The position numbers and the translations under genes are program-made. A stretch of 64,000 nt of DNA, taken from positions 491,337 through 555,336 of the forward strand of contig OZ024784.1 of the NCBI GenBank assembly GCA_964017065.1, in the 5' to 3' direction. Of this stretch, positions 46,716 through 57,681 are shown piece after piece. The stretch comes from Haliclona indistincta (taxonomy: Eukaryota > Porifera > Demospongiae > Haplosclerida > Chalinidae). Numbering within the stretch: position 1 is the first letter of the stretch; each line of letters starts with the position of its first letter. The notes under the pieces were generated by a model that had not been told where the DNA came from, did no database searches, and saw only the letters and a list, made by a program, of their open reading frames with translations.

Positions 46716-49700
46716 TGAGCAGGTGGGACAAAGAAAGGGATCATCAGTAGGAGATATAGCGTCATAGCGCTCTCTTGTAACCCCAGCACACCAGCGGTGA
46801 AACCAAACCTGGCACTTCCCCTCACAGAAGAGACCATCATGGCCGCCGTTCTCACCAGACAGTCAGGCAGGGACGTCAGCCAAGCCGGGTCCCTGCCAAG
46901 TCGTCAGCCAAGTGTTGTTGCATCTCTGCGACTGTGGTGGCCAGCCAGTATTTCTGGATTCTCTTCCTGCATTTATGAGCTCACGAACAGTATTCCTGAT
47001 CGTGCGCGTGTTTGATGCTTCTAAAGGTCTTGAGGCTCCGTTTAGATTGATCACTAATGATAAGGGTCACAGGAAAGATGATGGAGCATTGAAGATTACC
47101 ACTCTCTCTCTGCTCCAGAAGTGGATGGCCTCGATTCATGCTCGATTTGGAAGCAGTGCTCAACAACAGAGGACAGTTCCTGACTATCCTAGGATAATCC
47201 TTGTTGGCACTCATGCTGATCAGCTTGCTCCTGGTAGACCAGATAAAGAGAGGAAGGAAGCAGCAGAAGCCATTCTCAATAAGCTGTTTGCCTCTATTGA
47301 GGGGAAGGAATATGCTGACATGGTGCTGTGTGGTATGGTGGTTGATAACACCACTGCAGGAATGGGCTCTCAAGCTGACCCTGACTTTGAAGAGCTTCGA
47401 AGAAGAGTCTATAGCTTTGTCCAAGACAAGCTCAGTGAGGATATGCCAGTCAGCTGGGTTCACTTCCGCAAGGTCCTGCAGCTCCACACTAAGAGAGAGA
47501 AGCCTGTCATATCACTAGATGAAGTGTACAGCATTGCAGCAGAATGCCATGTACCTCGCGATGAGGTTCCTGGTGCTCTCTTGTTCTATCATGAGCTTGG
47601 AGTCTTCTTGTTCTACCCTAATATTGAAGGCCTCAAATCAGTTGTGATTCTTGAGCCTCACTGGTTGATCGGTTTGGAGAGCTATTTGCCAGTTGGAAGG
47701 GAATGGCTGAACATAGTAACATGTGGAACACTCTTACACACTATGGTGTTCTTGTTGAGCCTCTCTATGAATCTGTACTGGGCAATGTTCGTGAGTATAA
47801 TCTGACTCCAGCTGCCCTGATTGAGATGTTGGAACACTTCCTCCTGGCTGCTCCCATTGTCACTACACAGCTACATGCCAAGAGTCAACAAGTGAAGGAA
47901 TATTTCATTCCTCACATGCTTCAGTTCCACCTAGCCATGACACCATCGCACAGCACCTCTATAGAAAGCTCCAGTCCAATTCTCCGCCATCAGTCTCAAC
48001 ACGAAGATGCACAGCCTCTCAAGAAGCCAGCTCCAGTTCACCTTACCTTCCTCTCTGGATATGTTCCTCCTGGCTACTATGTTCGACTAGTCACCTCTCT
48101 TGCCTCTAAGGAAGGAGTGATGGTTCATTTCTATTCTGGTATCTATCGTGACCAGATCACTATGGACATTGGTGTGGACAGACTGACCATCACTGAGCAC
48201 ACAGACACTGTGGAGCTCCAGTACTCACGCCAGCTAGCTACTGATCAACCTTCCTTCAGAGATTCATGCAGGAGACTACTGGAGCTACTTCATGTTTGTT
48301 TCTCTGAAGTCCACCAGTGGCTACCTGGAGCTATAGAGCAGCTAGCTTTCTCGTGCCCAAAATGTGCTAATGCAGCACAATCTGATCTTCCCTCTAGAGC
48401 CAAGTTCTGCCTCTTTACCCTCAACAAGAGTGCCAAGTACCTTCGATGCCAATTAGGTCACATTTCACTACCTACTCACAGTCATAAGTACTGGCTGCTG
48501 TACAACACTGTTGAACTTATGCAAATTCAATTTGAGGTAAATGATAAGTTGCATTGTATTATGCATGTGTACATTATGTTAATAGGAAGATATACGGTTA
48601 GTGGAGTCAGCTCCACCTGAACTTGCTGCTGTCCTTGCAAGAAGATTGAAGATTGATAACATAAGAGCTGTCATTCATCAATATCGCAGGATTGGTGGAG
48701 ATGATGCTGAGTTGGCTGAGGTCCTCGCTGATATGAAACTGACAAGAGAGTAAGTATTATAACTAAGCTTTTAGTTTTTACTATGTACCTCAAACTGCAG
48801 CAGTCATTCAGCATCTGCAGTGCAGCATTCAGCAGTGGTGGTAGACTCATCCTCTACTGCAGCTACTCAGGTACAGCAATAGTAGCTCACTAGTACCTAT
48901 AAATGATGGTAACCATACTATGCAGGTCTCTGGGGTATCCAGTGAGGAAGCAGTTCAAGAGAGTATGTGTGTTATCAGGAGCTTATTATTCCAAGGAGCG
49001 TTCAACTGTGAAACAGCAGTAAATAAATGGGCCTCTATTGTGCGCAAGATTTAGTAAAGCTTGTACAAAAATTGCCTAAATAGGAAATTTTTTAACACAC
49101 CAAGCAGTGGATATATTTTGTGCTATTTCCACTGACTACATTATTTGAAGTTGTACTCTCCTTGGAATGATAAGCTGCTGGTGTTATGATCAGTATATTA
49201 ATTGTGGTGTTCTTCTCTCTTATAGTAAGTTCCAGCAGTACTAGTATAGATGGCGCAGCAGCACCTACTGTGGACCATCAGAGAGGTATGATAACAGGCT
49301 AGGTTGATAAATGTACTAGCTGCTGTTCCCTGGATCAGGCTCTGCTACAGCTCAGCTCAAGCCACTCAATACAGCACCTGAGATGAGTGATCTACTCAAC
49401 AAGGTGGCTGATAGAACAAGGAGCATTTGGGAGACAGTGGGACTGCAACTCAACATCAGTTCTGATTGTATTAAGTCAATATCCAAGAGCCATCCTCATG
49501 ATGATATTCTATGTTATGCTGAAGTGTTTGATGTGTGGCGTAAGAGTGGTTCCCCTCCCTACACATGGGCCACTATCATTGATGCTCTCAGGGAATCCAG
49601 TGTGAGAGAACACCAGCTAGCTACTGAACTACAGGAATGGCTGACAAACCGTTAAATTATAATGCAGTTTTTGTCTTTTCTAGACTTGCTTTGTACGTAT

Positions 49701-49983
49701 TGACAATAGAATTTTGCTAAAGTTTGCACAAGCACCGTTGGATCGATGATACTGTGACTGCGAGTATGGGTAGTAAAATATGACCTGCTTCAACTTGCTT
49801 GGTATTCACCGTTGACGGTAAAAAAAGGGGCAGGAGAGGAACACATCGGAAGTGCACAATCCGTTTGCGAATTTTTACATGCCATTGCGCACGCGTGTGA
49901 GTGTGACAGATCTCGCACGTGCAACCTTGTTTGTCGGCCATTTCTTTCCCTAAAAATCCATTCACATCGTGACCTGAAGGACT

Positions 49984-51257
49984 ATGACGGAGCAGCTGAA
50001 GCTACGAGGAACTCTAAAGGGTCATGGTGGTTGGGTGACACAGATAGCCACCACTGCTAACAGCCCGGACACCATCCTGAGCGCCTCGAGAGGTTGGTCA
50101 TTATCGTGTTCACAATCACTACACTGCTATCCAGTGTAACCTCCACTAGACAAGTCGGTCATAGTCTGGACCTTGTTACGTGATGAGACCAACTATGGGA
50201 TCGCTAAACGAGCACTGAGGGGTCATAACCACTTCGTGTCAGACGTGGTCATATCTTCAGATGGTCAGTTCGCATTATCTGGTAGCTGGGACTCGACACT
50301 GAGATTATGGGATCTGAACACGGGTTAGTACAGCACCTTAAGTCATCGCTGTGCTATGATCCTCTCTCTCAAGGTGTCACTACCAGGAGATTTGTAGGTC
50401 ACACTAAAGATGTACTCAGTGTTGCATTCTCAGCCGACAATCGTCAGATCGTGTCAGCCGCTAGAGATCGTACTATCAAGCTATGGAACACGCTAGGAGT
50501 ATGCAAGTACACCATTCAGGTACTGACCCCATGATCCTAATGTGTCACATTATCTTGTGTTGCTGGTAGGACGATTGTCACACAGAGTGGATCAGTTGTG
50601 TTAGATTCTCTCCCAATGCTCAAAATCCCGTCATTGTTTCCTCCGGTTGGGACAAGACCGTGAAGGTCAGTACTACTGTTGATAGTCGTATAATAATGTA
50701 TGCCTGTGTGTTACAGGTTTGGAACCTCACCAATTGTAAGCTGAAGACTAACCATTTCGGTCACTCTGGATTTCTCAACACTGTCACTGTCTCTCCTGAT
50801 GGCAGTTTATGTGCATCAGGAGGAAAGGTTAGCTACACATGTCCTCGTGATTGCGTACTGAGCTAGATTCTTCTCAAGGATGGTATGGCTATGCTATGGG
50901 ATCTGAATGAGGGCAAGCATCTGTACACCCTCCATGCTCAACAAGAGACTATCAATGCTCTGGTGTTCAGCCCTAACCGGTACTGGCTGTGTGCCGCCAC
51001 CGGACCTACCATTAAAGTTTGGGTAAGCTTGCTGTCGAAACAGTTCATCAGGAATAATAACTCTGCTCTTTGTTACCATACTTTGTCTTTGTGTGTAGGA
51101 TCTTGAGAGCAAGACACTAGTTGATGAAATCCAGCCCGAGATCCCTGGAGCGACCTCTATAGAGTGCAAGAGCCTTGCCTGGAGTTCTGATGGACAGAGT
51201 TTATACGCTGGATTCACTGACAATCTCATTCGAGTGTACTCAGTTGAATCCATGTGA
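49984..51257 (+). CDS. RACK1: RACK1, receptor for activated C kinase (WD40, ribosomal)
   Basis: Exons 49984-50092, 50150-50323, 50374-50519, 50570-50665, 50717-50827, 50879-51022, 51099-51257; 312 residues, frame closes. Seven WD40 repeats with the signature [71 protein letters not shown]1 sits on the head of the 40S ribosomal subunit and scaffolds kinases. The length matches the family (about 317). Intron positions separate blades neatly. It ends 88 bp from the convergent TRAPPC2 3' end. A 47-bp piece of exon 2 recurs at 22523. Confidence 0.97.
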
Positions 51258-51344
51258 TAGAACCAGTCTAGATATTGTATACACACGTTTGTTCATGACT
51301 GTTTTATGTGCGTAAAACAGTTTCTCAAATTTTGATACCAAATG

Positions 51345-52043
51345 CTATGCAATGTTGACTGACAAGTGCTTGCGAGCTAAGTGGTGGACCTTCTTCCTGA
51401 AGTTAGCTGACTGTACTGGTGTGTTGGGTTCATAGAAAGGATTTAACATTGCCTGTGGAGAAAGGGTAGGTAAGTGGTAGTTGCATTGTGGCTTTGTCAC
51501 CTTGATGAAGTGCTCATAGACTTCACTGAAGAACTGTCTTATGCCGTCCTGGCTTCTAACATGGCTGTCGTGTACAAGGAGAAAACGCATATCTGCAAGT
51601 AGGTGTGGTCAAGTTGAAAATACATGTACAAATACCCAGTACACTATGCAGCATAATACATCAACTACAGCTATGGTAGGATACGACTAGCAGTGACGAA
51701 TCCAGTGACCACCAGCTCGTTGAATCTGTCCACGGTCTTCAGGAATCTAACAACAATGAGACAGAATCAGCTGGTCGTTGATGATTAGTGATAGTGACTC
51801 ACAGGTTTCCAGACTGCCATTTGGCTTCGTCGACGAGGTCCAGCGACGCGTGAGCTACAAACTGGTTGAGATGGCGTCGACTGCTGTTGTCATCTCCCTG
51901 TGTTAACGAGAGAGATTGAACGAACGTGCATGTCGCCGAGTAAGTACTGATTCACTCACCTTGCCGCTTTCTGTGGGTCTACTGAAGTCCTGCTCAAAGA
52001 TGGGATTGTCGTTGTGACCAACAATCACAAAGTAACAGGTCAT
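51345..52043 (-). CDS. TRAPPC2: TRAPPC2 (sedlin), TRAPP complex subunit
   Basis: Exons (minus) 51960-52043, 51803-51897, 51685-51746, 51501-51592, 51345-51452; 146 residues, frame closes. It starts MTCYFVIVGHNDNPIFEQDF and contains RRHLNQFVAHASLDLVDEA, FLKTVDRFNELVVTGFVTA, MRFLLVHD and the family hallmark MLNPFYEPNTP. The longin-fold protein is a core subunit of TRAPP, the tethering and Rab-GEF complex of ER-Golgi traffic. The 48-nt intron between the last two exons is free of stops in frame, so retention would give a longer reading. Head to head with H2A.Z. Confidence 0.95.
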
Positions 52044-52313
52044 CTCTCTCGATTTCAGCAAGACCTGTTGGTCGACACACCTAACCACCACGCCCACCCG
52101 TTTGTTCTCGCGGCAAAAATGGTCTCCCCCGCTAGCATCTGATTGGTTGGTGTTGGTGACGTCACTAACATGTAGGCGTGACTAAATGCCAAAAATCATT
52201 TCAACGTCACAAAATACGCGCGCTTTGAGGGGCGAGAACACTTGAGATATTAATCCCTGTGAGAAAAGAAGCGCGTATCACACTAGTGGATAGTGTAGTG
52301 GACTGTTTGAGAA
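52044..52313. promoter_or_regulatory. Divergent promoter, TRAPPC2 and H2A.Z
   Basis: 270 bp separate the two start codons on opposite strands. It contains GTGGGCG and ACGCGCGC-like GC boxes and a TAGTGGATAGTGTAGTGG direct repeat before the H2A.Z start. No TATA box stands out. Confidence 0.5.
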
Positions 52314-52941
52314 ATGGTGAGCGCATCTCTAACCAGCTATCGTGCTGATTGTAGCTGCGTTCAGTGTAGTATCGCTTACTGGTCGTGTTTCCGTGTTGTA
52401 GGCAGGAGGTAAAGCTGGCAAGGATGCTAAGGTCAAGGCTAAGGCCGTCTCTAGATCAGCGAGAGCAGGGCTGCAAGTAAGCCAGCAAATGTCCTCTAGA
52501 CAGCCGTCATGTCTCCACCTGCTCGCCTCAGTTTCCTGTAGGTCGCATACATAGACATCTGAAGCAAAGAACGACCAGCAAGGGCCGTGTTGGAGCTACT
52601 GCAGCTGTATACAGTGCTGCCATATTGGAGTACCTTACTGCTGAGGTGAGTCAGCTCCAATCTCAATATAATTAGTGATTAATCACTTGTTCAGGTATTA
52701 GAGTTAGCAGGAAACTGCTCCCGGGATTTCCATCTAAAGAGGATCACACCACGCCACCTCCAGTTAGCCATCAGGGGTGACGAGGAGCTGGACACTCTCA
52801 TTAGAGCCACCATTGCAGGAGGAGGTGAGAAACCTAACTTCCTTTCTCTGTTGCTTCACATTGATCAACACTTTCCCCTCTACAGGAGTAATGCCTTACA
52901 TCCATAAGACACTTTTGGCGAAGAAAGCCAAACAAGAGTAG
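52314..52941 (+). CDS. H2AZ: Histone H2A.Z variant
   Basis: Exons 52314-52316 (ATG only), 52402-52476, 52532-52645, 52695-52824, 52886-52941; 125 residues, frame closes. [66 protein letters not shown] and [19 protein letters not shown] identify H2A.Z rather than canonical H2A, as do the introns. The C-terminus is slightly shorter than in vertebrates. The nucleosomal variant marks promoters. The first exon codes for the start Met only, a pattern also seen in vertebrate H2A.Z genes. Confidence 0.96.
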
Positions 52942-53480
52942 CCTAGAACACACAACATGCACACCTCTCTCTTCCTCTCAGCTCATCGTCTTATAGTATG
53001 CTATTATGAACAAGAGGTTTATAGTCTTTATCCTGTCCACACTTCTCTGTGGTAATAACCAATCCCACAGCACATACTAGCCCATACTGTGCTGCTATTA
53101 TCACTAACTATTGTGAAAGCAACATTAATTTTATTGTGTCTTCGATCGATGAATAGAGTTCCTGGGGACAAGCACAGCAGCTAGCTTTTTAGAAGATCCT
53201 GCATCATCTGTGCTGATAGCATTTGGTTGTTTTACTCTGACAGACATGCACTACCATAACTCAACGAACGGCTGAAAGTACTGCGCGCGCTTTGGGCCCG
53301 CCTAAGTTTATAAAATGACGCAATGGTCAATAAGTGCCCCACCCATGTACTTAGTCGTCTTTGATCACAAGTACTGTGTTGTGTGGCTAGTTGTGCTGCT
53401 TGTGCATGCTCGCTTACCACGTTAAGATTAAGAGCACGAACACACGTCGGAAACTGTGTACAGCAACCACGCGGCGAGTG
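52942..53480. other. Intergenic, H2A.Z 3' region and LRMDA upstream
   Basis: No further gene seen. An in-frame ATG at 53406 could extend LRMDA N-terminally. Confidence 0.4.
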
Positions 53481-54651
53481 ATGTCGTTATCCGGTGAATC
53501 GATGGAGGCTCTCACAAGCAACGGAACAGCGACATCTAGCTCCCTTCAACCACAGCTCGTGTTCGACGATAGAAGCGACCAACAGCTAGCGAGCAGTGAC
53601 TTTACCTCTAATGGCGCTGTTGCAGCAGCGCCTGCATCAACTACAAAGGACCCGGTTGACAATGAACACGTGAGTTGACTGGTTTGAGGCTAAAACAAGA
53701 CATTAGCTTGTCAATGTGTTCACGTGATTAGGTAGCTTTCATTGGAGAAGATGTCTCCTCTATTCCTTCTAAGCTGTGGGAAGAGTATGGTTCTACAGCA
53801 ATCCGATTAGACCTCAGCTACAACAAGCTGCAGTAAGTGGTTCATATACCACATCTCCATATGGGTAACGTGACACTGTACCGTTCCATAGAGCGCTGAA
53901 TGGTGTGGGACACTTCAAGGCTTTGCAAGAACTTGTACTAGACAACAATGAACTAACAGATTCAGCCATGTCCCTGCCTCGTCTTCCTCATCTTCACACT
54001 CTCACACTCAACAATAACCAGCTAGAGGACACCGAGAAGCTACTGGGTGTGCTCGACAAGAGCTGCCCTAAACTACGATATCTTAGTCTATTAGGTAATA
54101 GAGCGTGCCCACACGAGCTACTACAGTCAGGCCATGACGAAGATGATTACCAGAAATACAGGTTAGTGAAAAATGTGCAAAGTCAACTGTCATTTTCAAG
54201 ATTTTTAATGTTCTTGTTGGTTTTCTGACATATAACATCCCAGTGATGTTATTGGTCTGTGTGTCTGTGCATAGATACATACCCATGTACATGGGGTATT
54301 TATCTATGGTCTGTGTTATGCTCTACAGATATTATGTTCTTCATAAGCTTACCCAGTTGACATTCCTTGACTCTAAACCGGTAAGCAACGAGGAGAGAAA
54401 AGAGGCAAAGAGAGTAGGAGCATTCATGAGAGTCGTACGACCATCAAGTGACGATGTAAGCCTCTCTCCCTCTCGTACTCTTCTTTACTTATCTCACCTT
54501 CTAGTTCAAGGAGACCAGTCGGTTGAGCAGTTCAGGTGAGGTCATAGCAGGAGGCTACAATCCCCTACCCACCTCACGAGATCTAACCGGACAGCATAAA
54601 GGTGTGCTATTGACACTGTCACATGTCACTGTGTTTAGTGATAGTGGCTAG
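53481..54651 (+). CDS. LRMDA: LRMDA-like leucine-rich repeat protein
   Basis: Exons 53481-53669, 53732-53832, 53892-54161, 54329-54455, 54505-54651; 277 residues, frame closes. After a Ser/Thr-rich N-terminus come FIGEDVSSIPSKL, RLDLSYNKLQ, LQELVLDNNELT, LHTLTLNNNQLEDTEKLL, LRYLSLLGNRACPHEL and LTQLTFLDSKPV, closely following vertebrate LRMDA (C10orf11), which is linked to melanocyte differentiation and lysosome-related organelles. The start Met is uncertain (53406 also in frame). The last exon ends at the first stop; an alternative donor at AGTTCAG/GTGAGG (54537) could give a different C-terminus. Confidence 0.8.
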
Positions 54652-55134
54652 TTTGCTGACTAGCGTTGTCATTTCAATATGAAACGTCTTGTAATCACAG
54701 AGATTAAGTCGAGTCCTTTTTTGGTTGTACTGTGTGTAGTTTTGTGTAATCAACCTAGAAATAGATGTCTCCTTATAGCTCTGCTTTCTTCCTCTTTCCG
54801 TTCCTCTCCCAGGTGTATTTGGACAATGTAAATACGTGTACTATGGCAAGCATTCTGAAGGAAATCGGTTTATACGAAACCATCACTTATAGTAACTGTT
54901 TGAAAATACTTATTTTGTTACTAAGTAGTAGTGTCTTTATAATGGATTCTGGACTATCTTGCATTCTATCATACCAATATTGTGTGAGCTGTGATACATT
55001 ATTGCTTGTACTATACTTGTTTCCACTTGCACTGTTATTTCTTGTCTAACCACAATTGATGTGATTACATCAAAAAACATAATAAACTGTTGATGCCAAA
55101 GGTGATTATGATTAGTCCAGATGTATAATAATTG
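54652..55134. other. 3' region of LRMDA; nothing else seen
   Basis: AT-rich, with AATAAA near 55080 close to the convergent beta-helix gene. A hydrophobic open frame at 54765-55049 has no support. Confidence 0.4.
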
Positions 55135-57525
55135 TCAAGCCTTTAAGTTCAGCAGTCTCTTGGTGACACTAACCAGGTCATCGTCACTGGGCCACACATC
55201 TGCTGTTGTACCTGGATCATATCCCTCGGCTTGCCAGTCCTCAAGGCTCATGCCACATTCAGTCACTTTACCTGTTGGAGTGTAAATGTGATTGTCAAAG
55301 ACGATAGTCATCGATGAACCATTGCATGTAGCACCACGACCATAGTCACCATCTTTAGTCATAACAACAGTGTTATTGTAGAACATGTCCACATGGCCTG
55401 GTAGCTGACTAACGATGCTAAAGCCCTGCCCAACATATGCATAAATGTTGTTGTGATGGTGGTTGTCATGACCACCAAAATCATTCTTCATTCCATTTCC
55501 ACTGTAAGCAAAGAAGTTATCATGAGTGTTATAGTTGTTAGACCCATCATCATTATCAATGGCTTCTTGGCTGTTGTAGTTCGCAATAATAAAGTTACTG
55601 TAGATATTATCATAAGCTTTATCAGGTTGTGCTGTGCCATTCTTCACCTTGGTAACATACACCTGCCTGTCCCAGCTATTGAATGGTCCGTGGTCACCTG
55701 ACTCTCGACAAGTATTGAACAAAAGGTTTTCTGCAACATCACTTCCACCACCAAATCCATCATTGAAGTTAATGCCTGCTCTGGGACCATTGAAGAATAT
55801 GTTTCCTCGGATTTCATTCTGACAAGACTTGGCCTGAAAGTAGAATGACGACTGTTTCTCCCATATTCCTAGCTCATGTACAAAGTTGTACAGTATTCGG
55901 TTGAAGCGAGGCTGGTTTCCATCAGTTCCGTCCCATCCCATTCCTGGCACTGTAGTTCCAGTGGTGTCACCCCACGATGCAATGGCTGTATCACCAATCC
56001 ACGCAAACTCATTTCTCTGCACAGTGGTATTGCGATTATATCCCGAGATCATGATAGCATTGCCATCTAGTCGACTGAAGATGCCGTCTTCAATCACAGT
56101 CAATACTGTACCCTCCAAGTACACAGCTCCCATGCGCTGCAGAGCCCAGTCTCCTCCGGAGGGCATGCCATGAGGATCCATGTACGTGTAGCAAGTGTCA
56201 CGGAAATTAACACCAGAGATGTTGACTCCCTTCACTGGATTGTCCTGTGTTCCGACTATCTTGATCAGTGTCTTGAGTTGTGGTACAACATACAGTGTGT
56301 CTGCTGGAGGTTCGGTTCCAGCACTTGCATTATACCAGAAGAAAAGCTCTTTTGTGTTTGGATCAAAGTACCACTCATTTGGTGAGTCCAGCTCTTCTAT
56401 TACATTCTCAATATAGAACTCGGCTCCATTGTCATTTCCACGAGCTCCTTGGAATCCACCTCTACTGAATGTGAAAGTTCCAGTCCCAGAATCATAGTCT
56501 CCTACCTCGAACATCCAGCTTGCCCAGTGTCCTGGTCGCCAGCACTGTACGACTGCTCCTGTAGCATTCTTGTACGGCTGATGAGGTAGTACAGACGTGT
56601 CAGCTACCATGCCAGATGGTACATGGTAGGTAAATGCTCCTCCTCCTTCAGTCTTAGAGCCACACCAGTAACCAGCATCAGGAACAAAGTTATTACAACA
56701 GCCACCAACACCTAGTTGATAGTGCTGGAACATTGGGCCAGATGATCGTACAGGAGTGTCTGGACTGATCGTCTGGTCAGGTTCTGATGGGAGGGTTGAC
56801 TTGGCCCAGCTTTTTGCTGTTAATGATGAGCCAAAGCCTAGTTCAGGATCTGCATTAGGATAGCGTGCTCGTATACCACGCATATTGTCCACTCGAAATC
56901 CTGGTACATCAGTGATCCCAGTAGATGAGAGATCTGCCATATAGATATTACTTTCTAGTGGTCCAACTCTTTTCCAACTAGGATTTATCACTCTCCCTCC
57001 ACTTATCCAAACTTCTTCATTCTGGTAGCTTGTGATTGTTAGACCACTATCATTTGGTCCAAGCTCGATTGTATTGTTCAGATAAAACGTTCCCTTTCGC
57101 AAGAATATTGTTGATGGACTTGATTGTTTTCTGGTGATGTTGACTGCATATCCAATGGTCAGGAAAGGTGTTTTAATGGATCCATTCTGGTTTCCATCAT
57201 CTTTTCCATTGATAGGATCAACATAATAGGAGGGACCACTGGTTGATCGTCGCAGTAACCTGGTCTCCACGAACAGCTCGCTAACATGAGCACGTTTTGA
57301 CACGTTCACGTTACAACCCTGTGCCTCTTGTGCTCCGTTCAAGGCATCAGCCACCTGCTGGAACTTGTCCTCCAATCGAAAGGGTTGAATCTTGCGCGCG
57401 AAATCCATTGCCATCTGCCTCATTTTGCAGTCGAAGGATTTCTGATCTCCATAAACCGTGGTAGCCAGATAGAGCGAGGCTACTAGCGCTACGATCTTTG
57501 CCATGTCGGTTGTAAAACAAGTCAT
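55135..57525 (-). CDS. Secreted right-handed beta-helix (pectin-lyase-fold) protein, intronless
   Basis: One exon, 796 codons from 57525. The Met at 57504 (MAKIVALVASLYLATTVYG) begins a good signal peptide and is the likelier start. After a Cys/charged N-terminal region comes YYVDPINGKDDGNQNGSIKTPFLTIGYAV, the typical opening of parallel beta-helix proteins. Asn/Gly-rich coils with repeated N-x-F/I and NAIMISGYNRNTTVQRNEF, NEIRGNIFFNGPRAGINFNDGFGGG and HDNHHHNNIY patterns follow. The fold is shared by polysaccharide lyases, epimerases and glycosidases, but catalytic residues were not assigned, so the substrate is unknown. It is the only long intronless gene among intron-rich neighbours, suggesting retroposition or lateral acquisition. 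Confidence 0.8.
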   Translation of the reverse strand: MTCFTTDMAKIVALVASLYLATTVYGDQKSFDCKMRQMAMDFARKIQPFRLEDKFQQVADALNGAQEAQGCNVNVSKRAHVSELFVETRLLRRSTSGPSYYVDPINGKDDGNQNGSIKTPFLTIGYAVNITRKQSSPSTIFLRKGTFYLNNTIELGPNDSGLTITSYQNEEVWISGGRVINPSWKRVGPLESNIYMADLSSTGITDVPGFRVDNMRGIRARYPNADPELGFGSSLTAKSWAKSTLPSEPDQTISPDTPVRSSGPMFQHYQLGVGGCCNNFVPDAGYWCGSKTEGGGAFTYHVPSGMVADTSVLPHQPYKNATGAVVQCWRPGHWASWMFEVGDYDSGTGTFTFSRGGFQGARGNDNGAEFYIENVIEELDSPNEWYFDPNTKELFFWYNASAGTEPPADTLYVVPQLKTLIKIVGTQDNPVKGVNISGVNFRDTCYTYMDPHGMPSGGDWALQRMGAVYLEGTVLTVIEDGIFSRLDGNAIMISGYNRNTTVQRNEFAWIGDTAIASWGDTTGTTVPGMGWDGTDGNQPRFNRILYNFVHELGIWEKQSSFYFQAKSCQNEIRGNIFFNGPRAGINFNDGFGGGSDVAENLLFNTCRESGDHGPFNSWDRQVYVTKVKNGTAQPDKAYDNIYSNFIIANYNSQEAIDNDDGSNNYNTHDNFFAYSGNGMKNDFGGHDNHHHNNIYAYVGQGFSIVSQLPGHVDMFYNNTVVMTKDGDYGRGATCNGSSMTIVFDNHIYTPTGKVTECGMSLEDWQAEGYDPGTTADVWPSDDDLVSVTKRLLNLKA

Positions 57526-57681
57526 AAAACATGGGTGTGGCTACTTTACAACTTACAGCGCACGTGCACTGCAGCAGTTGTATGGCTCACTGATTATTAT
57601 ACTGAATACTACTCAATATAATTATAAGAATCTTTGAACTTACTAGATGTATGTTAACTATTCAAGTTGATCAATTGATGT

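Larger units (their letters stand above)
42916..46909 (-). mobile_element. CR1/L2-like LINE inserted in the Roc domain, 7-bp TSD
   Basis: About 4 kb, read on the minus strand, ending in a run of 19-21 T (poly-A on its own strand) at 42914-42934. AAGTGTT flanks it at 42909-42915 and 46910-46916. Taking out the element and one AAGTGTT rejoins codons as ..HEV-LLHLCDCGGQP.., so it entered coding sequence. It contains a nearly full ORF1 and a full-length ORF2. The 5' end is truncated inside or just before the ORF1 PHD-like finger. Confidence 0.9.
36340..49655 (+). pseudogene. Roc-COR-death domain protein, disrupted in this sequence
   Basis: Proposed exons: 36340-36357 (MAQENK), optional 3-nt units (38530-40447), 40726-40735 (10 nt), 42503-48535 (interrupted), 48586-48749, 48801-48870, 48926-48962, 49226-49285, 49339-49655. 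Splice phases agree throughout. Roc GTPase: P-loop GPAAVGKTS (42570), G3 DCGGQP (46926), G4 THAD (47210). COR domain about 47450-48400. C-terminal death domain (49383-49652). Roc-COR-death proteins are GTPase scaffolds in stress, death or immune signalling. Three lesions: an apparent extra T in the run 42806-42810, a 4-kb LINE between P-loop and G3 (42916-46909), and a frame change near 47670 where TGGTTGATCGGTTT seems to lack one GATC. The first exon and the link to it are inference; the rest is clear. The array in intron 1 is described separately. Confidence 0.75.

Noticed and set aside
51453..51500. Extra 16-residue insert in TRAPPC2 before MLNPFYEP
   Set aside because: Sedlin has no insert here, and the segment is a 48-nt GT-AG intron that happens to be open in frame.
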